NCBI GenBank assembly: GCA_029433155.1
Contig: JAQYTT010000002.1
Coordinates: forward strand, 248,001-312,000
DNA: 64,000 bases
DNA from: Lactobacillaceae bacterium L1_55_11
Lineage (GTDB): Bacteria > Bacillota > Bacilli > Lactobacillales > Lactobacillaceae
Direction of reading: 5' to 3'
The position numbers were made by a program, and so were the translations under genes. Under the pieces are notes generated by a model. The model did not search any database, was not told the DNA's origin, and worked only from the letters and a program-made list of their open reading frames with translations. Positions within the stretch are counted from its first letter, which is position 1, and the number at the start of each line of letters is the position of its first letter. This document shows, in pieces, positions 9,275 to 19,778 of this stretch.

Positions 9275-9303
9275 TTGATATTTTGTAAGCGCTTTGATAA
9301 ACT
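9275..9303 (+). promoter_or_regulatory. ptsH promoter overlapping a cre-like site
   Basis: TTGATA (9275-9280), 17-base spacer, TAAACT (9298-9303). The spacer holds TGTAAGCGCTTTGA at 9284-9297, one mismatch from the CcpA operator consensus TGWNANCGNTNWCA. Carbon-catabolite control of HPr is inferred. Confidence 0.6.
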
Positions 9304-9342
9304 AAGAATTGTAAATAGTACTCATCTAAGGAGATTATATCC

Positions 9343-9612
9343 ATGGCGGAAACGAAGGAATTTAAAATTATCGCTGAAACGGGTATCCATGCCCGTCCTG
9401 CAACTTTGCTGGTCCAGGCCGCTTCCAAATTTGTTTCTGATGTGACCCTGTCATACCAGGGTAAAGAAGTTAACCTGAAGTCCATCATGGGTGTGATGTC
9501 ACTGGGTGTCGGCCACGGTGCCGAAGTGACAATTAAGGCCGATGGTAAGGACGAGAAGGAAGCCATCGATGCCATCACCAAGGTGATGCAAGACGAAGGT
9601 CTGGCCAAGTAA
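9343..9612 (+). CDS. ptsH: phosphocarrier protein HPr
   Basis: Phosphate carrier of the sugar phosphotransferase system and, when Ser-phosphorylated, the CcpA co-regulator. 89 residues, family length. Active His16 in GIHARPAT and regulatory Ser47 in [12 protein letters not shown] are intact. Ribosome binding site AAGGAGA upstream. Unlike the usual ptsH-ptsI operon, the gene is followed directly by a terminator and then by tsaB; no enzyme I gene is in the window. Confidence 0.96.
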   Translation: MAETKEFKIIAETGIHARPATLLVQAASKFVSDVTLSYQGKEVNLKSIMGVMSLGVGHGAEVTIKADGKDEKEAIDAITKVMQDEGLAK

Positions 9613-9625
9613 ACTTAAATTAAAT

Positions 9626-9645
9626 GCCGTTTAACGGCTTTTTTT
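9626..9645 (+). terminator. short intrinsic terminator after ptsH
   Basis: GCCGTTTAACGGC followed by seven or more T. It isolates ptsH as a single-gene unit. Confidence 0.7.
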
Positions 9646-9672
9646 ATTGGACCCAGAGGGCCAAAACCCCTG

Positions 9673-9681
9673 TGGTAGAAT
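9673..9681 (+). promoter_or_regulatory. extended -10 promoter very close to the tsaB start
   Basis: TGGTAGAAT: a TG extension one base before the -10 hexamer TAGAAT (9676-9681). No good -35 is visible at 17 bases. Transcription would begin about at the tsaB ATG (9689), predicting an almost leaderless message. Confidence 0.45.
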
Positions 9682-9688
9682 GGAAATT

Positions 9689-10402
9689 ATGAAGATTCTT
9701 GCTTTTGACACCAGTAACCAGGCGATGACTGTCAGCCTGGCCGAAGACCAGCACCTGGTCCAAACTTATCAAACCAACGTGGCCCGCAACCACTCGGTTG
9801 AACTCCTGCCAGCGATTCAGGAAGTCTTAAAACGGCAGGGTTGGCAGTTAAAGGACCTGGACCGGCTGGTCGTCGCGCAGGGCCCCGGTTCCTTTACTGG
9901 CCTGCGGATTGGCCTAACGGTGGCTAAGGTCTTAGCTGACACCTTGCAGATTCCCCTGGTGGGTGTTTCTAGCCTGGCCATCTTAGCCGAGCAGGTTCCA
10001 GGGGACGGCTATGTCCTGCCCCTCTTTGACGCCCGGAACAACAATGTCTTTGCTGGGATTTACCAGGATGGTCAGGCAAAGCTGCCTGATGGACACTATC
10101 CCATTGCTCAGATTTTGAGCTGGTTACAAGCTCATCCTGGCCAGGTCACGGTGATTGGTGATGGTCAAAATTTTAAAGAAACCTTTGAAGCGGCTGGTCT
10201 GAAGCCAGCGCCCGTAATTTTAAGTCAGCAGGATAGTCTCCCAAATGGACAGGGGATTGTTACCTTGGGTTATCAGGGCCAGCCGGTGACAAACCTAGCT
10301 GATTTCACCCCGAACTACCTGCGTAAAACCCAGGCCGAAATGAACTGGTTAGCCCAGCATCCTGATGAGGACCACCCGGAAAATTATGTTTTCGAAGTTT
10401 AA
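9689..10402 (+). CDS. tsaB: tRNA threonylcarbamoyladenosine biosynthesis protein TsaB
   Basis: Inactive ASKHA-fold partner of TsaD needed for t6A modification of ANN-decoding tRNAs. Starts MKILAFDTSNQAMTVS; a second ATG lies 9 bases earlier (9680). Neither has a convincing ribosome binding site. About 237 residues. Typical motifs: AFDTS, NHSVELLP, GPGSFTGLRIGL. Overlaps the next gene by 17 bases. Confidence 0.92.
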   Translation: MKILAFDTSNQAMTVSLAEDQHLVQTYQTNVARNHSVELLPAIQEVLKRQGWQLKDLDRLVVAQGPGSFTGLRIGLTVAKVLADTLQIPLVGVSSLAILAEQVPGDGYVLPLFDARNNNVFAGIYQDGQAKLPDGHYPIAQILSWLQAHPGQVTVIGDGQNFKETFEAAGLKPAPVILSQQDSLPNGQGIVTLGYQGQPVTNLADFTPNYLRKTQAEMNWLAQHPDEDHPENYVFEV

Positions 10403-10946
10403 ACATCCGCGCCGGCGGCCCCGGCAAGCATTTGAGGCCTTTGAACCTTACCCGATTGAGGCTGGTGAGCACCGGCTCTTAATTCGCCGGGCCCTCTTGG
10501 CTGATATTCCCGACCTGGTGAAAATCCAGGAAGCCGTCTATGACGGTTATGCCCCCTGGCTTTCCCAGGATTTTTTGCGTGAACTTTCTTCGCCCCGGGA
10601 TCGCATTTACCTGGTGGTGGCCATTGATGGACAATTGGTGGCCTTTATCGGGATTGTTTTCCGTTCCCAGGAAGAAGACCTACATATTAGTAACCTGGCC
10701 GTCTTGCCGGTCTGGCAGGGGCAGGGGATTGGCAGTGAACTTTTGCTGGCGGCCCGGCAGCTGGCCCAGTCGGCCAATCTTGACCAGGTTTCCCTGGAAG
10801 TACGCCGTTCCAATGAAGATGCCCAGCGCTTATACCGGCGTCACGGCTTTGAAATGACTGAACTAGTCGTAGCCTATTACCTGGATAACCAGGAAGATGC
10901 CCTGTCGATGAGGTTAACCCTTGAAAATCCGCCAAGCGACAATTGA
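10386..10946 (+). CDS. GNAT-family N-acetyltransferase (RimI-like)
   Basis: Acetyl-CoA-dependent N-acetyltransferase of unknown substrate. 186 residues. Basic N-terminal tail (KFKHPRRRPR), then a GNAT core with the acetyl-CoA loop VWQGQGIGSELL and the downstream NEDAQRLYRRHGF. Placed between tsaB and a second GNAT that fits RimI better, a duplicated arrangement seen in lactobacilli. The start at 10386 is chosen over 10365 because of the short CCGGAAA just before it; neither is strong. Confidence 0.8.
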   Translation: MFSKFKHPRRRPRQAFEAFEPYPIEAGEHRLLIRRALLADIPDLVKIQEAVYDGYAPWLSQDFLRELSSPRDRIYLVVAIDGQLVAFIGIVFRSQEEDLHISNLAVLPVWQGQGIGSELLLAARQLAQSANLDQVSLEVRRSNEDAQRLYRRHGFEMTELVVAYYLDNQEDALSMRLTLENPPSDN

Positions 10947-11331
10947 AGATGTTGACCGGATTTTTGAAATTGCTCAGGCAGCCTTTAATCCCAGTCCCTG
11001 GCCCAAGCGGGTCTTTGTCCATGAGTTAAAGAGCCCGCGGAGCACCTACTGGCTTAGTGAGGCCGGTTTTGTGGGGACGACCCAGATTCTAGACGAGGTT
11101 GAAATTGGCTGCCTGGCGGTTGATCCAAGCCACCAGGGTCAGGGAGAGGGCCGGCTTTTAATGGAAACCGTCATGGCGCACTATCCAGGAGCCCGTTTCT
11201 TATTGGAAGTTGCGGCTGACAACCTGCCAGCCCAACGTCTTTATCAACAATTGGGCTTTTCGACTTACAACCGGCGCAAGCGTTACTATCGGAATGGGCA
11301 AGACGCCCTTTTAATGGAGAAAACGGGATGA
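10921..11331 (+). CDS. rimI: ribosomal protein S18-alanine N-acetyltransferase
   Basis: Acetylates the N-terminal Ala of ribosomal protein S18. 136 residues. Acetyl-CoA loop in [10 protein letters not shown], then [12 protein letters not shown] and the RimI-type end [17 protein letters not shown] start overlapping the previous gene by 26 bases; an in-frame ATG is absent nearby. Overlaps tsaD by 4 bases (ATGA). The loop GQGEG differs slightly from the usual GxG/A. Confidence 0.85.
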   Translation: MKIRQATIEDVDRIFEIAQAAFNPSPWPKRVFVHELKSPRSTYWLSEAGFVGTTQILDEVEIGCLAVDPSHQGQGEGRLLMETVMAHYPGARFLLEVAADNLPAQRLYQQLGFSTYNRRKRYYRNGQDALLMEKTG

Positions 11332-12338
11332 CAAACATTATTGCCTTTGAATCGAGTGCTGATGAAACCAGCGTGGCCATTGTCCAAGATGGGCATAAGG
11401 TGCTCAGCAACAGCGTGGCCACTCAGATCAATTCCCACCAACGCTTTGGCGGAATTGTGCCCGAAGTTGCTAGCCGCCACCACCTGGAGTGGATTACCCG
11501 GGTCCTAGATGACGCCCTTGATCAGGCTCAGCTGACTCCGGCCGACATCGACGCGGTGGCGGTGACCTATGGGCCCGGCCTGGTTGGTTCCCTGCTGGTG
11601 GGCTTGATGGGGGCCAAGACCTTTGCCATGGCCCACGACCTGCCCCTGATTGGGGTTAACCATTTGGCCGGCCACATTGCAGCAGCCAACTTTAACCAGC
11701 CGATTGAATACCCGGCCCTGGCCTTGATGGTTTCCGGTGGTCACACGGAACTGGTGCTGATGCCTAAGGAGAACCAGTTTGAAGTCCTCGGTGAAACCCG
11801 GGATGATGCCGCCGGCGAGAGTTTTGACAAGGTGGGTCGCCTGCTCCACCTGGATTATCCCGCTGGTAAGGCCATTGATGAAATGGCCCAGCGCGGCCAG
11901 CCTGATTTTTCCTTTCCCACAGCCATGGCCCACGAGGACAACTATGACTTTAGCTTTTCCGGCTTAAAGAGTGCCGTGATTAACTATGTCCACCATGCCG
12001 AGCAAAAGCACGAAGCCATTAACGCCGATGATGTGGCGACCGCCTTTCAAAATGCAGTCGTGACTGCCCTGCTTGGTCGGACCAAGCGGGCCCTGGAAAA
12101 CTATCCAGTCCGTAGCTTTATCCTGGCCGGCGGGGTGGCCGCCAACCATCAGTTGCGGGCCGCCTTAACCGACTTACTCAAGCAATTCCCGCAAACTAAA
12201 TTTATTCCGGTACCGCTGGCCTACACCGGTGACAATGCCGCCATGATTGGGGCAGCGGGTTACTGGAATTATAAGGAAAATCGCTTTGCTGATTTAACTT
12301 TGAATACCGAACCAGGCCTAGATTTTGAGCGGTCTTAA
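11328..12338 (+). CDS. tsaD: tRNA N6-adenosine threonylcarbamoyltransferase
   Basis: Transfers the threonylcarbamoyl group to A37 of tRNA, with TsaB and TsaE. 336 residues, family length. Metal-binding HLAGH motif in [16 protein letters not shown] nucleotide motifs [10 protein letters not shown] and [13 protein letters not shown]. Start overlaps rimI by ATGA; last gene of the tsaB-rimI-tsaD unit. Confidence 0.96.
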   Translation: MTNIIAFESSADETSVAIVQDGHKVLSNSVATQINSHQRFGGIVPEVASRHHLEWITRVLDDALDQAQLTPADIDAVAVTYGPGLVGSLLVGLMGAKTFAMAHDLPLIGVNHLAGHIAAANFNQPIEYPALALMVSGGHTELVLMPKENQFEVLGETRDDAAGESFDKVGRLLHLDYPAGKAIDEMAQRGQPDFSFPTAMAHEDNYDFSFSGLKSAVINYVHHAEQKHEAINADDVATAFQNAVVTALLGRTKRALENYPVRSFILAGGVAANHQLRAALTDLLKQFPQTKFIPVPLAYTGDNAAMIGAAGYWNYKENRFADLTLNTEPGLDFERS

Positions 12339-12348
12339 GCACTTTGGC

Positions 12349-12421
12349 TTGTGAATTTTATCAGGTTATTACCTCATCATTCCTATTCTTATGGTATAAT
12401 GAGAGATGGAAAAATTCACAA
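12349..12421 (+). promoter_or_regulatory. rex promoter flanked by two Rex-type half-sites
   Basis: Extended -10 TGGTATAAT (12392-12400). TTGTGAA (12349-12355) upstream and TTCACAA (12415-12421) downstream are perfect halves of the Rex consensus TTGTGAA-N4-TTCACAA, but 59 bases apart and each with a poor second half. Autoregulation through looping is a hypothesis. Confidence 0.4.
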
Positions 12422-12455
12422 AGTAAATTTTTACTAAAAATTCTGGAGTGTTATT

Positions 12456-13106
12456 ATGACCGAACAACCCAAAATCCCTCGAGCGACCGCTAAGCGGCTG
12501 CCAATTTATTTTCGCTATCTGACCTTCTTAAACGATGCCGGCACTGAACGGATTTCGTCCTCAGAATTAAGCGATGCAATTAAGTTTGATGCCGCCACGA
12601 TTCGGCGTGACTTTTCATACTTTGGTGCCCTGGGTAAACGTGGCTATGGTTATGATGTGAAGGCCTTGTTGGACTTCTTCTCTAAGGTCTTGGACCAGGA
12701 TAGTCTGATTAACGTGGCCCTAATTGGGGTCGGTCACCTGGGTCAGGCCCTGTTGAACTTCAACTTCCACCAGTCATCAAATATGCGGATTGCAGCCGCC
12801 TTTGACGTGAACCCAGAGCGGATTGGTCATGTCCTGTCCGGTGTGCCTATTTACAGCATGGACGACCTGCAGGAACAAATCCGGGTTCAGCGGATTAACA
12901 TTGCAATTTTGACGGTGCCCCAGGAAGTGGCCCAGGATATTACTGACGAGCTGATTAAGGCTGGGATTAAGGGTATCTTGAACTTTACGCCGGTCCGGGT
13001 GACTGTACCCGCTGGCGTCCGCGTGCAAAACGTCGACTTGACCAACGAATTGCAAACTTTGATTTACTTCATCGATAACTACGGTTCAATCACGACCGGG
13101 AACTGA
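12456..13106 (+). CDS. rex: redox-sensing transcriptional repressor Rex
   Basis: NADH/NAD+ sensor that represses fermentation and respiration genes. 216 residues, family length. N-terminal winged helix ([16 protein letters not shown], then [20 protein letters not shown]), then a Rossmann domain with [15 protein letters not shown]. Ribosome binding site CTGGAG before the ATG. The FemX-like gene follows 7 bases downstream. Confidence 0.96.
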   Translation: MTEQPKIPRATAKRLPIYFRYLTFLNDAGTERISSSELSDAIKFDAATIRRDFSYFGALGKRGYGYDVKALLDFFSKVLDQDSLINVALIGVGHLGQALLNFNFHQSSNMRIAAAFDVNPERIGHVLSGVPIYSMDDLQEQIRVQRINIAILTVPQEVAQDITDELIKAGIKGILNFTPVRVTVPAGVRVQNVDLTNELQTLIYFIDNYGSITTGN

Positions 13107-13113
13107 GGAGAGC

Positions 13114-14151
13114 ATGCCGGTTCTAGATTTAAATGACAGCCAGAAGGTTGCCGCATACCAAGAATTTGTTCGCCAGGACCCGCGTGGTCAGGTGACCCAG
13201 GACCCACTGTGGGGTCAGTTGAAAAATAACTGGGGCCATCTTTATATCTACCATGAACAGGATGGCAAGATTGACGCGGTCTTGTCGGTCCTAACGATTG
13301 AGGCTGTGCCGGGTAAGCTCTTGGCCTATGCTGGCCGGGGGCCGATTGCCGACGTGGATAACGTGGCCCTGGTCAAGGACTTAGTCCAAGAAGCCCAGGC
13401 TAACTTACCAGACAATGTCTTTTTAATCCGGCTAGACCCGGAGATGCCTTATTCAGATGAATTGGACCAGGCTTACCGGGATGCTGGTTTTCAGACCCGT
13501 AACCGGCAGATTACTAAGATGCACGGTAATATCCAGCCTCGTAAGAACATGGTCCTCTATTATGATGGCCGCGGCGATGGTGCCGAGGTTATCACCGATG
13601 AAGACAGTCTAATGCACCACTTCAAGCGCGACTATCGTAACCAAATTCGCCGGGCCGCCAAGGATGGCGTAACGGTCACTAGTGGTGATAGTCGGGGCGA
13701 CATTGAGGCTTTCTTTGAAACCTACACCATGATGGCAGCTTCTCAGCACATCACACACCGGCCCATCGATTATTTCCTGCGGATGCAGGAACTCTGGCAG
13801 GGGACCGGTTACTTCAAGGTCTTCTTGGCCCATTTCGAAGGCCGGGTGATTGCTAGTGGGATTGGCTTTAGCTATGGCGATGAAATCTGGTACATGTATG
13901 CCGGTTCCGACCGCCGTTATGCCAAGCACTATGCCCCTTATGCCGTCCAGTGGGAGATGCTCAAGTGGGGTCTTTCCCTGGGCAAGGTGGAGTACGACTT
14001 TGGTGGGGTTGGTGATTTTGACCCTAGTGATGGTCTGTATAAGTTTAAGCACGGCTTTGCCTACCATGATCCCCACGCCGAATACATCGGTGAGTTGGAC
14101 TGGGTGATTGACCAGGCCGGCTATGATGAATATTTGAAACAGTTTCAATAA
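13114..14151 (+). CDS. FemABX-family peptidoglycan bridge aminoacyltransferase
   Basis: Likely adds an amino acid from aminoacyl-tRNA to the stem-peptide diamino acid of lipid II. 345 residues, the length of the FemX type, which lacks the coiled-coil insertion of FemA/B. Tandem GNAT-like domains; typical segments are DPLWGQLKNNWG near the N-terminus and FGGVGDFDPSDGLYKFKHGF near the C-terminus. GAGGAG precedes the ATG. Probably cotranscribed with rex. The amino acid attached cannot be told from sequence. Confidence 0.88.
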   Translation: MPVLDLNDSQKVAAYQEFVRQDPRGQVTQDPLWGQLKNNWGHLYIYHEQDGKIDAVLSVLTIEAVPGKLLAYAGRGPIADVDNVALVKDLVQEAQANLPDNVFLIRLDPEMPYSDELDQAYRDAGFQTRNRQITKMHGNIQPRKNMVLYYDGRGDGAEVITDEDSLMHHFKRDYRNQIRRAAKDGVTVTSGDSRGDIEAFFETYTMMAASQHITHRPIDYFLRMQELWQGTGYFKVFLAHFEGRVIASGIGFSYGDEIWYMYAGSDRRYAKHYAPYAVQWEMLKWGLSLGKVEYDFGGVGDFDPSDGLYKFKHGFAYHDPHAEYIGELDWVIDQAGYDEYLKQFQ

Positions 14152-14172
14152 AACGGCGTTTGCCGTTTTTTA
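14151..14172 (+). terminator. intrinsic terminator after the FemX-like gene
   Basis: AAAACGGCGTTTGCCGTTTTTT. A TATAAT for the following HAD gene lies about 25 bases downstream. Confidence 0.75.
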
Positions 14173-14251
14173 TTTATAACGATATTGTGCTATAATTATC
14201 AAACTATGCTCGGCCCTAGACCGCTGACTAATCCAGTAAAGGAGTGCAAAA

Positions 14252-15073
14252 ATGACGATCAAAATGATTGCCACCGACATGGACGGTACCTTTCTCCGAG
14301 ACAATGACCACTACGATGTGGCCCGTTTTGAAAAGGTGCTGGCCCAATTAACTGAAAAAAAGATTGAGTTTGTGGCAGCTTCTGGCCGACAGGTTGCTAA
14401 CTTGCGGGAGATTTTTGCGCCGGTCGCTAAAAAGGGTGGCAAGATTAACTATGTTGGCGCTAACGGTTCCGTGGTGGCTACTGGTGACCGGAACTTGTTC
14501 AGCGTCCACCTGACCCACCAGCAGGTCCAGGATGTGATTTTCTGGAACGCCAACAACCCCTCATCTTCAGACAATCTGGTGATTTTAAGTGGGGACCATG
14601 GCACTTACGTGTCCAACCATGCCAGTGACGGGGTTCGCAAGATGGTGGCTGAGTTTTACCCTGAGGTTCACCAGGTGGAAAAGTTTGTTGAGGTCGATGA
14701 TCCCATTCTGGGGGTGACCTTTGTTTGGCCCCATGACGAGGTTCAAGAGCACGTCCAAGAAATCCAGGACACCTTTGGGGACCAGCTCCATGCCACTGGT
14801 TCTGGCTTTGGCTCCGTCGATATCTTGCCCAAGGGCGTTGACAAGGGAACCGGTCTGCAGGTTCTCCAGGATCTCTACCATGTTAAAAATGACGAGGTGA
14901 TGGTCTTTGGTGATAATGCCAACGACTTTGAAATGTTGAAGAAATATCCCAACGCCTATCTGATGCCAAACGCCCTGCCCAGTTTGAAGGATGAGGGATT
15001 GACTGAGGCGTTGGCCAGCAACACTGAAGATGGGGTCTTAAAAACCATCGAAACTAAATTGAATTTAAACTAA
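14252..15073 (+). CDS. Cof-type HAD-superfamily phosphatase
   Basis: Cytoplasmic HAD-IIB hydrolase, probably a sugar-phosphate or nucleotide phosphatase. 273 residues. Motif I DMDGTFL, motif II SGRQ, the Lys in motif III (LPKGVDKGTGL) and motif IV GDNANDFEM are all present. Single-gene unit with AAAGGAG upstream. Substrate not predictable. Confidence 0.9.
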   Translation: MTIKMIATDMDGTFLRDNDHYDVARFEKVLAQLTEKKIEFVAASGRQVANLREIFAPVAKKGGKINYVGANGSVVATGDRNLFSVHLTHQQVQDVIFWNANNPSSSDNLVILSGDHGTYVSNHASDGVRKMVAEFYPEVHQVEKFVEVDDPILGVTFVWPHDEVQEHVQEIQDTFGDQLHATGSGFGSVDILPKGVDKGTGLQVLQDLYHVKNDEVMVFGDNANDFEMLKKYPNAYLMPNALPSLKDEGLTEALASNTEDGVLKTIETKLNLN

Positions 15074-15106
15074 AAAAAGCAGATTTAATCGTCTGCTTTT
15101 TCTACG
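15073..15106. terminator. bidirectional intrinsic terminator
   Basis: AAAAAGCAGA, 8-base loop, TCTGCTTTTT between the convergent HAD and FUSC-type genes; it overlaps the 3' end of the latter. Confidence 0.85.
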
Positions 15107-15579
15107 TCTCGGGGAGCCCCGGGAGCGTTAATGGCAATGGCAATTAGGACCCCGATAAAGGTGTCCACAATTCGCTCAAAGACGTAGTCAATCGTGGCGC
15201 CCAGCGGGATGGTCAGCGAAATCATAAGTAGGGCGGCTAAACCACCAATCACGCCGTTATTGTAGTTGATACTGTCTAGGACCACGATGGTGATAACCAC
15301 CAGGATGGGTAAGACAACCATCGAGACCCAGGGGGCGTTGTGGCCCTCCTGGCGGATAATAAAGTAAACCAGGGCGAGGGAACCGCCGACACTGTTGGAC
15401 ATCAGGCGGATTTTGGAATAGTGGAGGGTATTTTCCCAGCTTTCCCGCATGGCAAAAACCGCTGCCAGACAGGCCACGAAGGGTGGTCGGTGGAGGAAGT
15501 GGAAGGCGATGATAATAACCATGACGCATAGGCCGGTTTTTAAAGTCCGCAGGCCAACCCGCGGCGCACTGAATTCCAT
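15085..15579 (-). CDS. FUSC/aromatic-acid-exporter-like membrane protein
   Basis: About 164 residues with four to five membrane helices and the segment PPFVACLAAVFAMRESWENT typical of the short Firmicutes FUSC/ArAE (DUF939-like) proteins. The start at 15579 is chosen because GGGAGG lies just upstream; a longer frame to 15624 has no ribosome binding site. Substrate unknown. Divergent from the nitroreductase gene. Confidence 0.75.
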   Translation of the reverse strand: MEFSAPRVGLRTLKTGLCVMVIIIAFHFLHRPPFVACLAAVFAMRESWENTLHYSKIRLMSNSVGGSLALVYFIIRQEGHNAPWVSMVVLPILVVITIVVLDSINYNNGVIGGLAALLMISLTIPLGATIDYVFERIVDTFIGVLIAIAINAPGAPRDVEKADD

Positions 15580-15653
15580 GTCTTCCTCCCTTTGTAGATA
15601 CAAATAGGGTAACATATTACCCAAGCAAAATTTTAAAAATTGGAGTTAATGCT

Positions 15654-16394
15654 ATGGACAACCACATTTTAAATCACTTACGCGCCCACCAGTCGATTCG
15701 GGCCTTCACTGACCAACCGGTCACTGATGAACAGGTGGCTGAGATTATTACGGCGGCCACGGCTGGTCCGAATTTTCAAAACTACCAACCGGTCACCTTC
15801 ATTGAAATCACTGATCAAAAAATCAAGGCTGAGATTAGCGAAATCGTTGGCATGAAATACATCGAGACGGCGACTCGCTTCTTTGTAGTCACAGTTGACT
15901 TTAACAAGGACTTAATTGGTCTAGATGAAGCCCAGCGGAAGATGGCCATCGAAAAGATTAGCCACTACCAAATGCTAGAAGGCGGGGTCGTTAGTGCGGC
16001 CATCGCCCTGGGCCGGGCTCAGATTGCGGCCGAGGCCCTCGGACTGGGAACGGTGACCATGGCTGGAGTCATGCGCGCCTATGAAGTATACGAGCGTGAG
16101 TTAGATTTGCCACAGTTGGTTAAGCCAGTGATGGGCTTCTCGCTGGGTTATCCGGATCAAAACCCTGGCATTAAGCCAAAGTTGCCCCTGGCTGGCAGCT
16201 TAATGGAAGGCAAGTATGACCAGGCCCAAATGGAAAGTGCGGTTGATGAATACAATCAGACCATGCGCTCGTATTATAAGACACGGGGGATGGACAAGGA
16301 TTGGACCGAGCACAACCTGGGTCTCTTTGCGAAAGCCAACCCCTCGTCTGAACTGACAGAGTACGTCCAGCGTAAGGGTTTCAACTTGAAGTAA
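15654..16394 (+). CDS. NADPH-dependent nitroreductase / oxidoreductase (NfsA-FRP type)
   Basis: FMN-dependent NAD(P)H oxidoreductase of the oxygen-insensitive nitroreductase family. 246 residues. N-terminal FMN-binding R-S-I-R-x-F motif (HQSIRAFTDQPV), then AATAGPNFQNYQP and the helix around residues 103-126. C-terminal SLGYPDQNPGIKPKLP is the FRP-type signature. Physiological substrate unknown; often linked to thiol or quinone stress. Confidence 0.88.
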   Translation: MDNHILNHLRAHQSIRAFTDQPVTDEQVAEIITAATAGPNFQNYQPVTFIEITDQKIKAEISEIVGMKYIETATRFFVVTVDFNKDLIGLDEAQRKMAIEKISHYQMLEGGVVSAAIALGRAQIAAEALGLGTVTMAGVMRAYEVYERELDLPQLVKPVMGFSLGYPDQNPGIKPKLPLAGSLMEGKYDQAQMESAVDEYNQTMRSYYKTRGMDKDWTEHNLGLFAKANPSSELTEYVQRKGFNLK

Positions 16395-16419
16395 TTTGGC
16401 CAAATTTTAAGTGAATTTT

Positions 16420-16486
16420 TTGACAATTCTTGCAGCTGTGGTATACTTATAGGTGAAAGTTAGCACTCGATGTTATAGAGTGCTAA
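16420..16486 (+). promoter_or_regulatory. groESL promoter with CIRCE (HrcA) operator
   Basis: TTGACA (16420-16425), 16-base spacer, TATACT (16442-16447). A perfect CIRCE follows: TTAGCACTC (16460-16468), 9 bases, GAGTGCTAA (16478-16486), immediately downstream of the start site. HrcA-mediated heat-shock repression follows from the established role of CIRCE. Confidence 0.97.
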
Positions 16487-16527
16487 CTGATGAAAAATGA
16501 TTTTAACCATTAATGGAGGTGCAGGTA

Positions 16528-16812
16528 ATGTTAAAGCCCTTGGGTGATCGCGTAATTATTGAAGTTGCTGAAGAAGGTGAAAAGACCGTTGGTGGCATTG
16601 TCATTGCAGGTAGTGCCGATGAAAAGCCCGTAACGGGTAAGGTCTTAGCTGTTGGTGATGGCTTGCTGACTGCTGATGGTAGTAAGCATGAATTAACCGT
16701 TAAGCCTGGTGACCAGGTTCTCTTCGATAAGTACGCTGGCCAAGAGGTTTCTTACGAAGGACAGAAGTATCTGGCTCTTCACGAAAAAGACCTCGTTGCG
16801 ATTGTTGAGTAA
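16528..16812 (+). CDS. groES: co-chaperonin GroES
   Basis: Lid of the GroEL chaperonin. 94 residues from MLKPLGDRV; an upstream in-frame ATG at 16513 is rejected because the strong GGAGGT (16515-16520) lies after it. Mobile loop around [13 protein letters not shown]. First gene of the heat-shock operon. Confidence 0.97.
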   Translation: MLKPLGDRVIIEVAEEGEKTVGGIVIAGSADEKPVTGKVLAVGDGLLTADGSKHELTVKPGDQVLFDKYAGQEVSYEGQKYLALHEKDLVAIVE

Positions 16813-16881
16813 TCATTTCTGACAGGGAATGCATTACTAACAGTGGCGACCATTAATTACCACTAAATATTTACTAGATAA

Positions 16882-18531
<1,650 letters not shown>

Positions 18532-18534
18532 TTG

Positions 18535-18563
18535 AAAAAAGCAGCTGTGAAGCTGCTTTTTTT
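18535..18563 (+). terminator. intrinsic terminator after groEL
   Basis: AAAAAAGCAGCT GTGA AGCTGCTTTTTTT. Confidence 0.9.
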
Positions 18564-18654
18564 ATGCCCTGAAATTGAGCTGGACAAGCTTTGGCTGGCA
18601 CGCCCGGGTGGTGTGATTCTATGCTAAAATGGTTGCTATGGAGGCACGGAAAAG

Positions 18655-19098
18655 ATGACATTTTATAGCGCAGATTATCTGTCTAAACAAAGTAACCTGA
18701 CCAACACGGTCGGGTTTATCTTACTTGGGATTACCTTTATTCTCTTAGCCGTGGGCGTCTTTGCATCATTTACCCACCGGTTAAATATCCGCTACCGGGA
18801 TTTGACGATTATTACCCTGTTGCTCTTCTTGCTTTTGGCCAGTGTTCAATACACCGACTACCAGCAGGCCCAGGCGAAAAGTTCCCAGCAGTCTCAGATG
18901 GGGGCCTTTGCCAAACAGGTGGCTAAGGATCAAAACGTCAAAACCAGTAAAATTTACTTCAACACGACGGCCTTTACCGACGGCCTACTGGTTAAGATTG
19001 GCAACAAGTATTACAGCATGAACCTCAGCAAGGACAAGCAGTCCTATAGTTTGCAGCGGGTTTACCTGTTAAATGACAACGTGGAGGTCGTGCAATGA
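18655..19098 (+). CDS. DUF3290 family membrane protein
   Basis: 147 residues: two N-terminal membrane helices (about residues 18-40 and 50-65), then an extracytoplasmic domain of about 75 residues ending in VYLLNDNVEVV. In Lactobacillales this family sits directly before a DUF421/YetF gene, as here (4-base ATGA overlap), so the two probably form one membrane complex. Function unknown. Confidence 0.85.
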   Translation: MTFYSADYLSKQSNLTNTVGFILLGITFILLAVGVFASFTHRLNIRYRDLTIITLLLFLLLASVQYTDYQQAQAKSSQQSQMGAFAKQVAKDQNVKTSKIYFNTTAFTDGLLVKIGNKYYSMNLSKDKQSYSLQRVYLLNDNVEVVQ

Positions 19099-19769
19099 GT
19101 GTCTATTTACCGATTATCTACAAGCTTGGGATTGGCTTAATTGGTTTAATTATCCAAATTAATATCATGGGGAAGGGCAACCTGGCCCCATCTAACGCCT
19201 TGGACCAGGTTCAGAACTATGTCCTTGGTGGTATTATCGGTGGTACGATTTACTCCGATAACGTCACTGTTTTTGAGTTCGTAGTGGTCCTGATTATCTG
19301 GACCCTGCTAGTGATGAGTCTGAAGTTCTTAAAGGAGCACAATCACCTGGCCAAGGTTATTATTGATGGCGAACCCAAGGCGATTATTGAAAACGGTCAT
19401 ATCATGATTGATACGGTCTTAAAGGCCGGCATGTCGGCTTCTGATTTGATGTTTAAGCTTCGTGAACAAGACGTTTACGATGTTTCCAAGGTTAAGCGGG
19501 CCGTGCTGGAACAAAACGGTCAGCTGACGGTTATCAATTATGGTGATCAAAACCCTAAGTACCCTATCATTTACGATGGTCAGGCCAACGACGATGTTTT
19601 GGATGCCATTGGCAAGGATGAGGATTGGCTGGAACAGAAGGTCGAAGAGGCTGGTTACGAGAATATCCGTGACATTTACGTGGCCGAATACCTCAAGGGG
19701 GAAATTCGCTTTACCCCCTATGATCCAACCAAAAAACGAGCTAAGGCTGAAGTCAAGGCAGCGGAGTGA
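19095..19769 (+). CDS. DUF421 (YetF-like) membrane protein
   Basis: 224 residues: three N-terminal membrane helices, then the conserved cytoplasmic part with IDGEPKAIIENGHI and the DLMFKLREQDVYDVSKVKRAV region typical of DUF421. Overlaps its DUF3290 partner. Related Bacillus proteins affect spore and stress properties; the role here is not known. Confidence 0.88.
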   Translation: MSVYLPIIYKLGIGLIGLIIQINIMGKGNLAPSNALDQVQNYVLGGIIGGTIYSDNVTVFEFVVVLIIWTLLVMSLKFLKEHNHLAKVIIDGEPKAIIENGHIMIDTVLKAGMSASDLMFKLREQDVYDVSKVKRAVLEQNGQLTVINYGDQNPKYPIIYDGQANDDVLDAIGKDEDWLEQKVEEAGYENIRDIYVAEYLKGEIRFTPYDPTKKRAKAEVKAAE

Positions 19770-19778
19770 GGCAATCTC

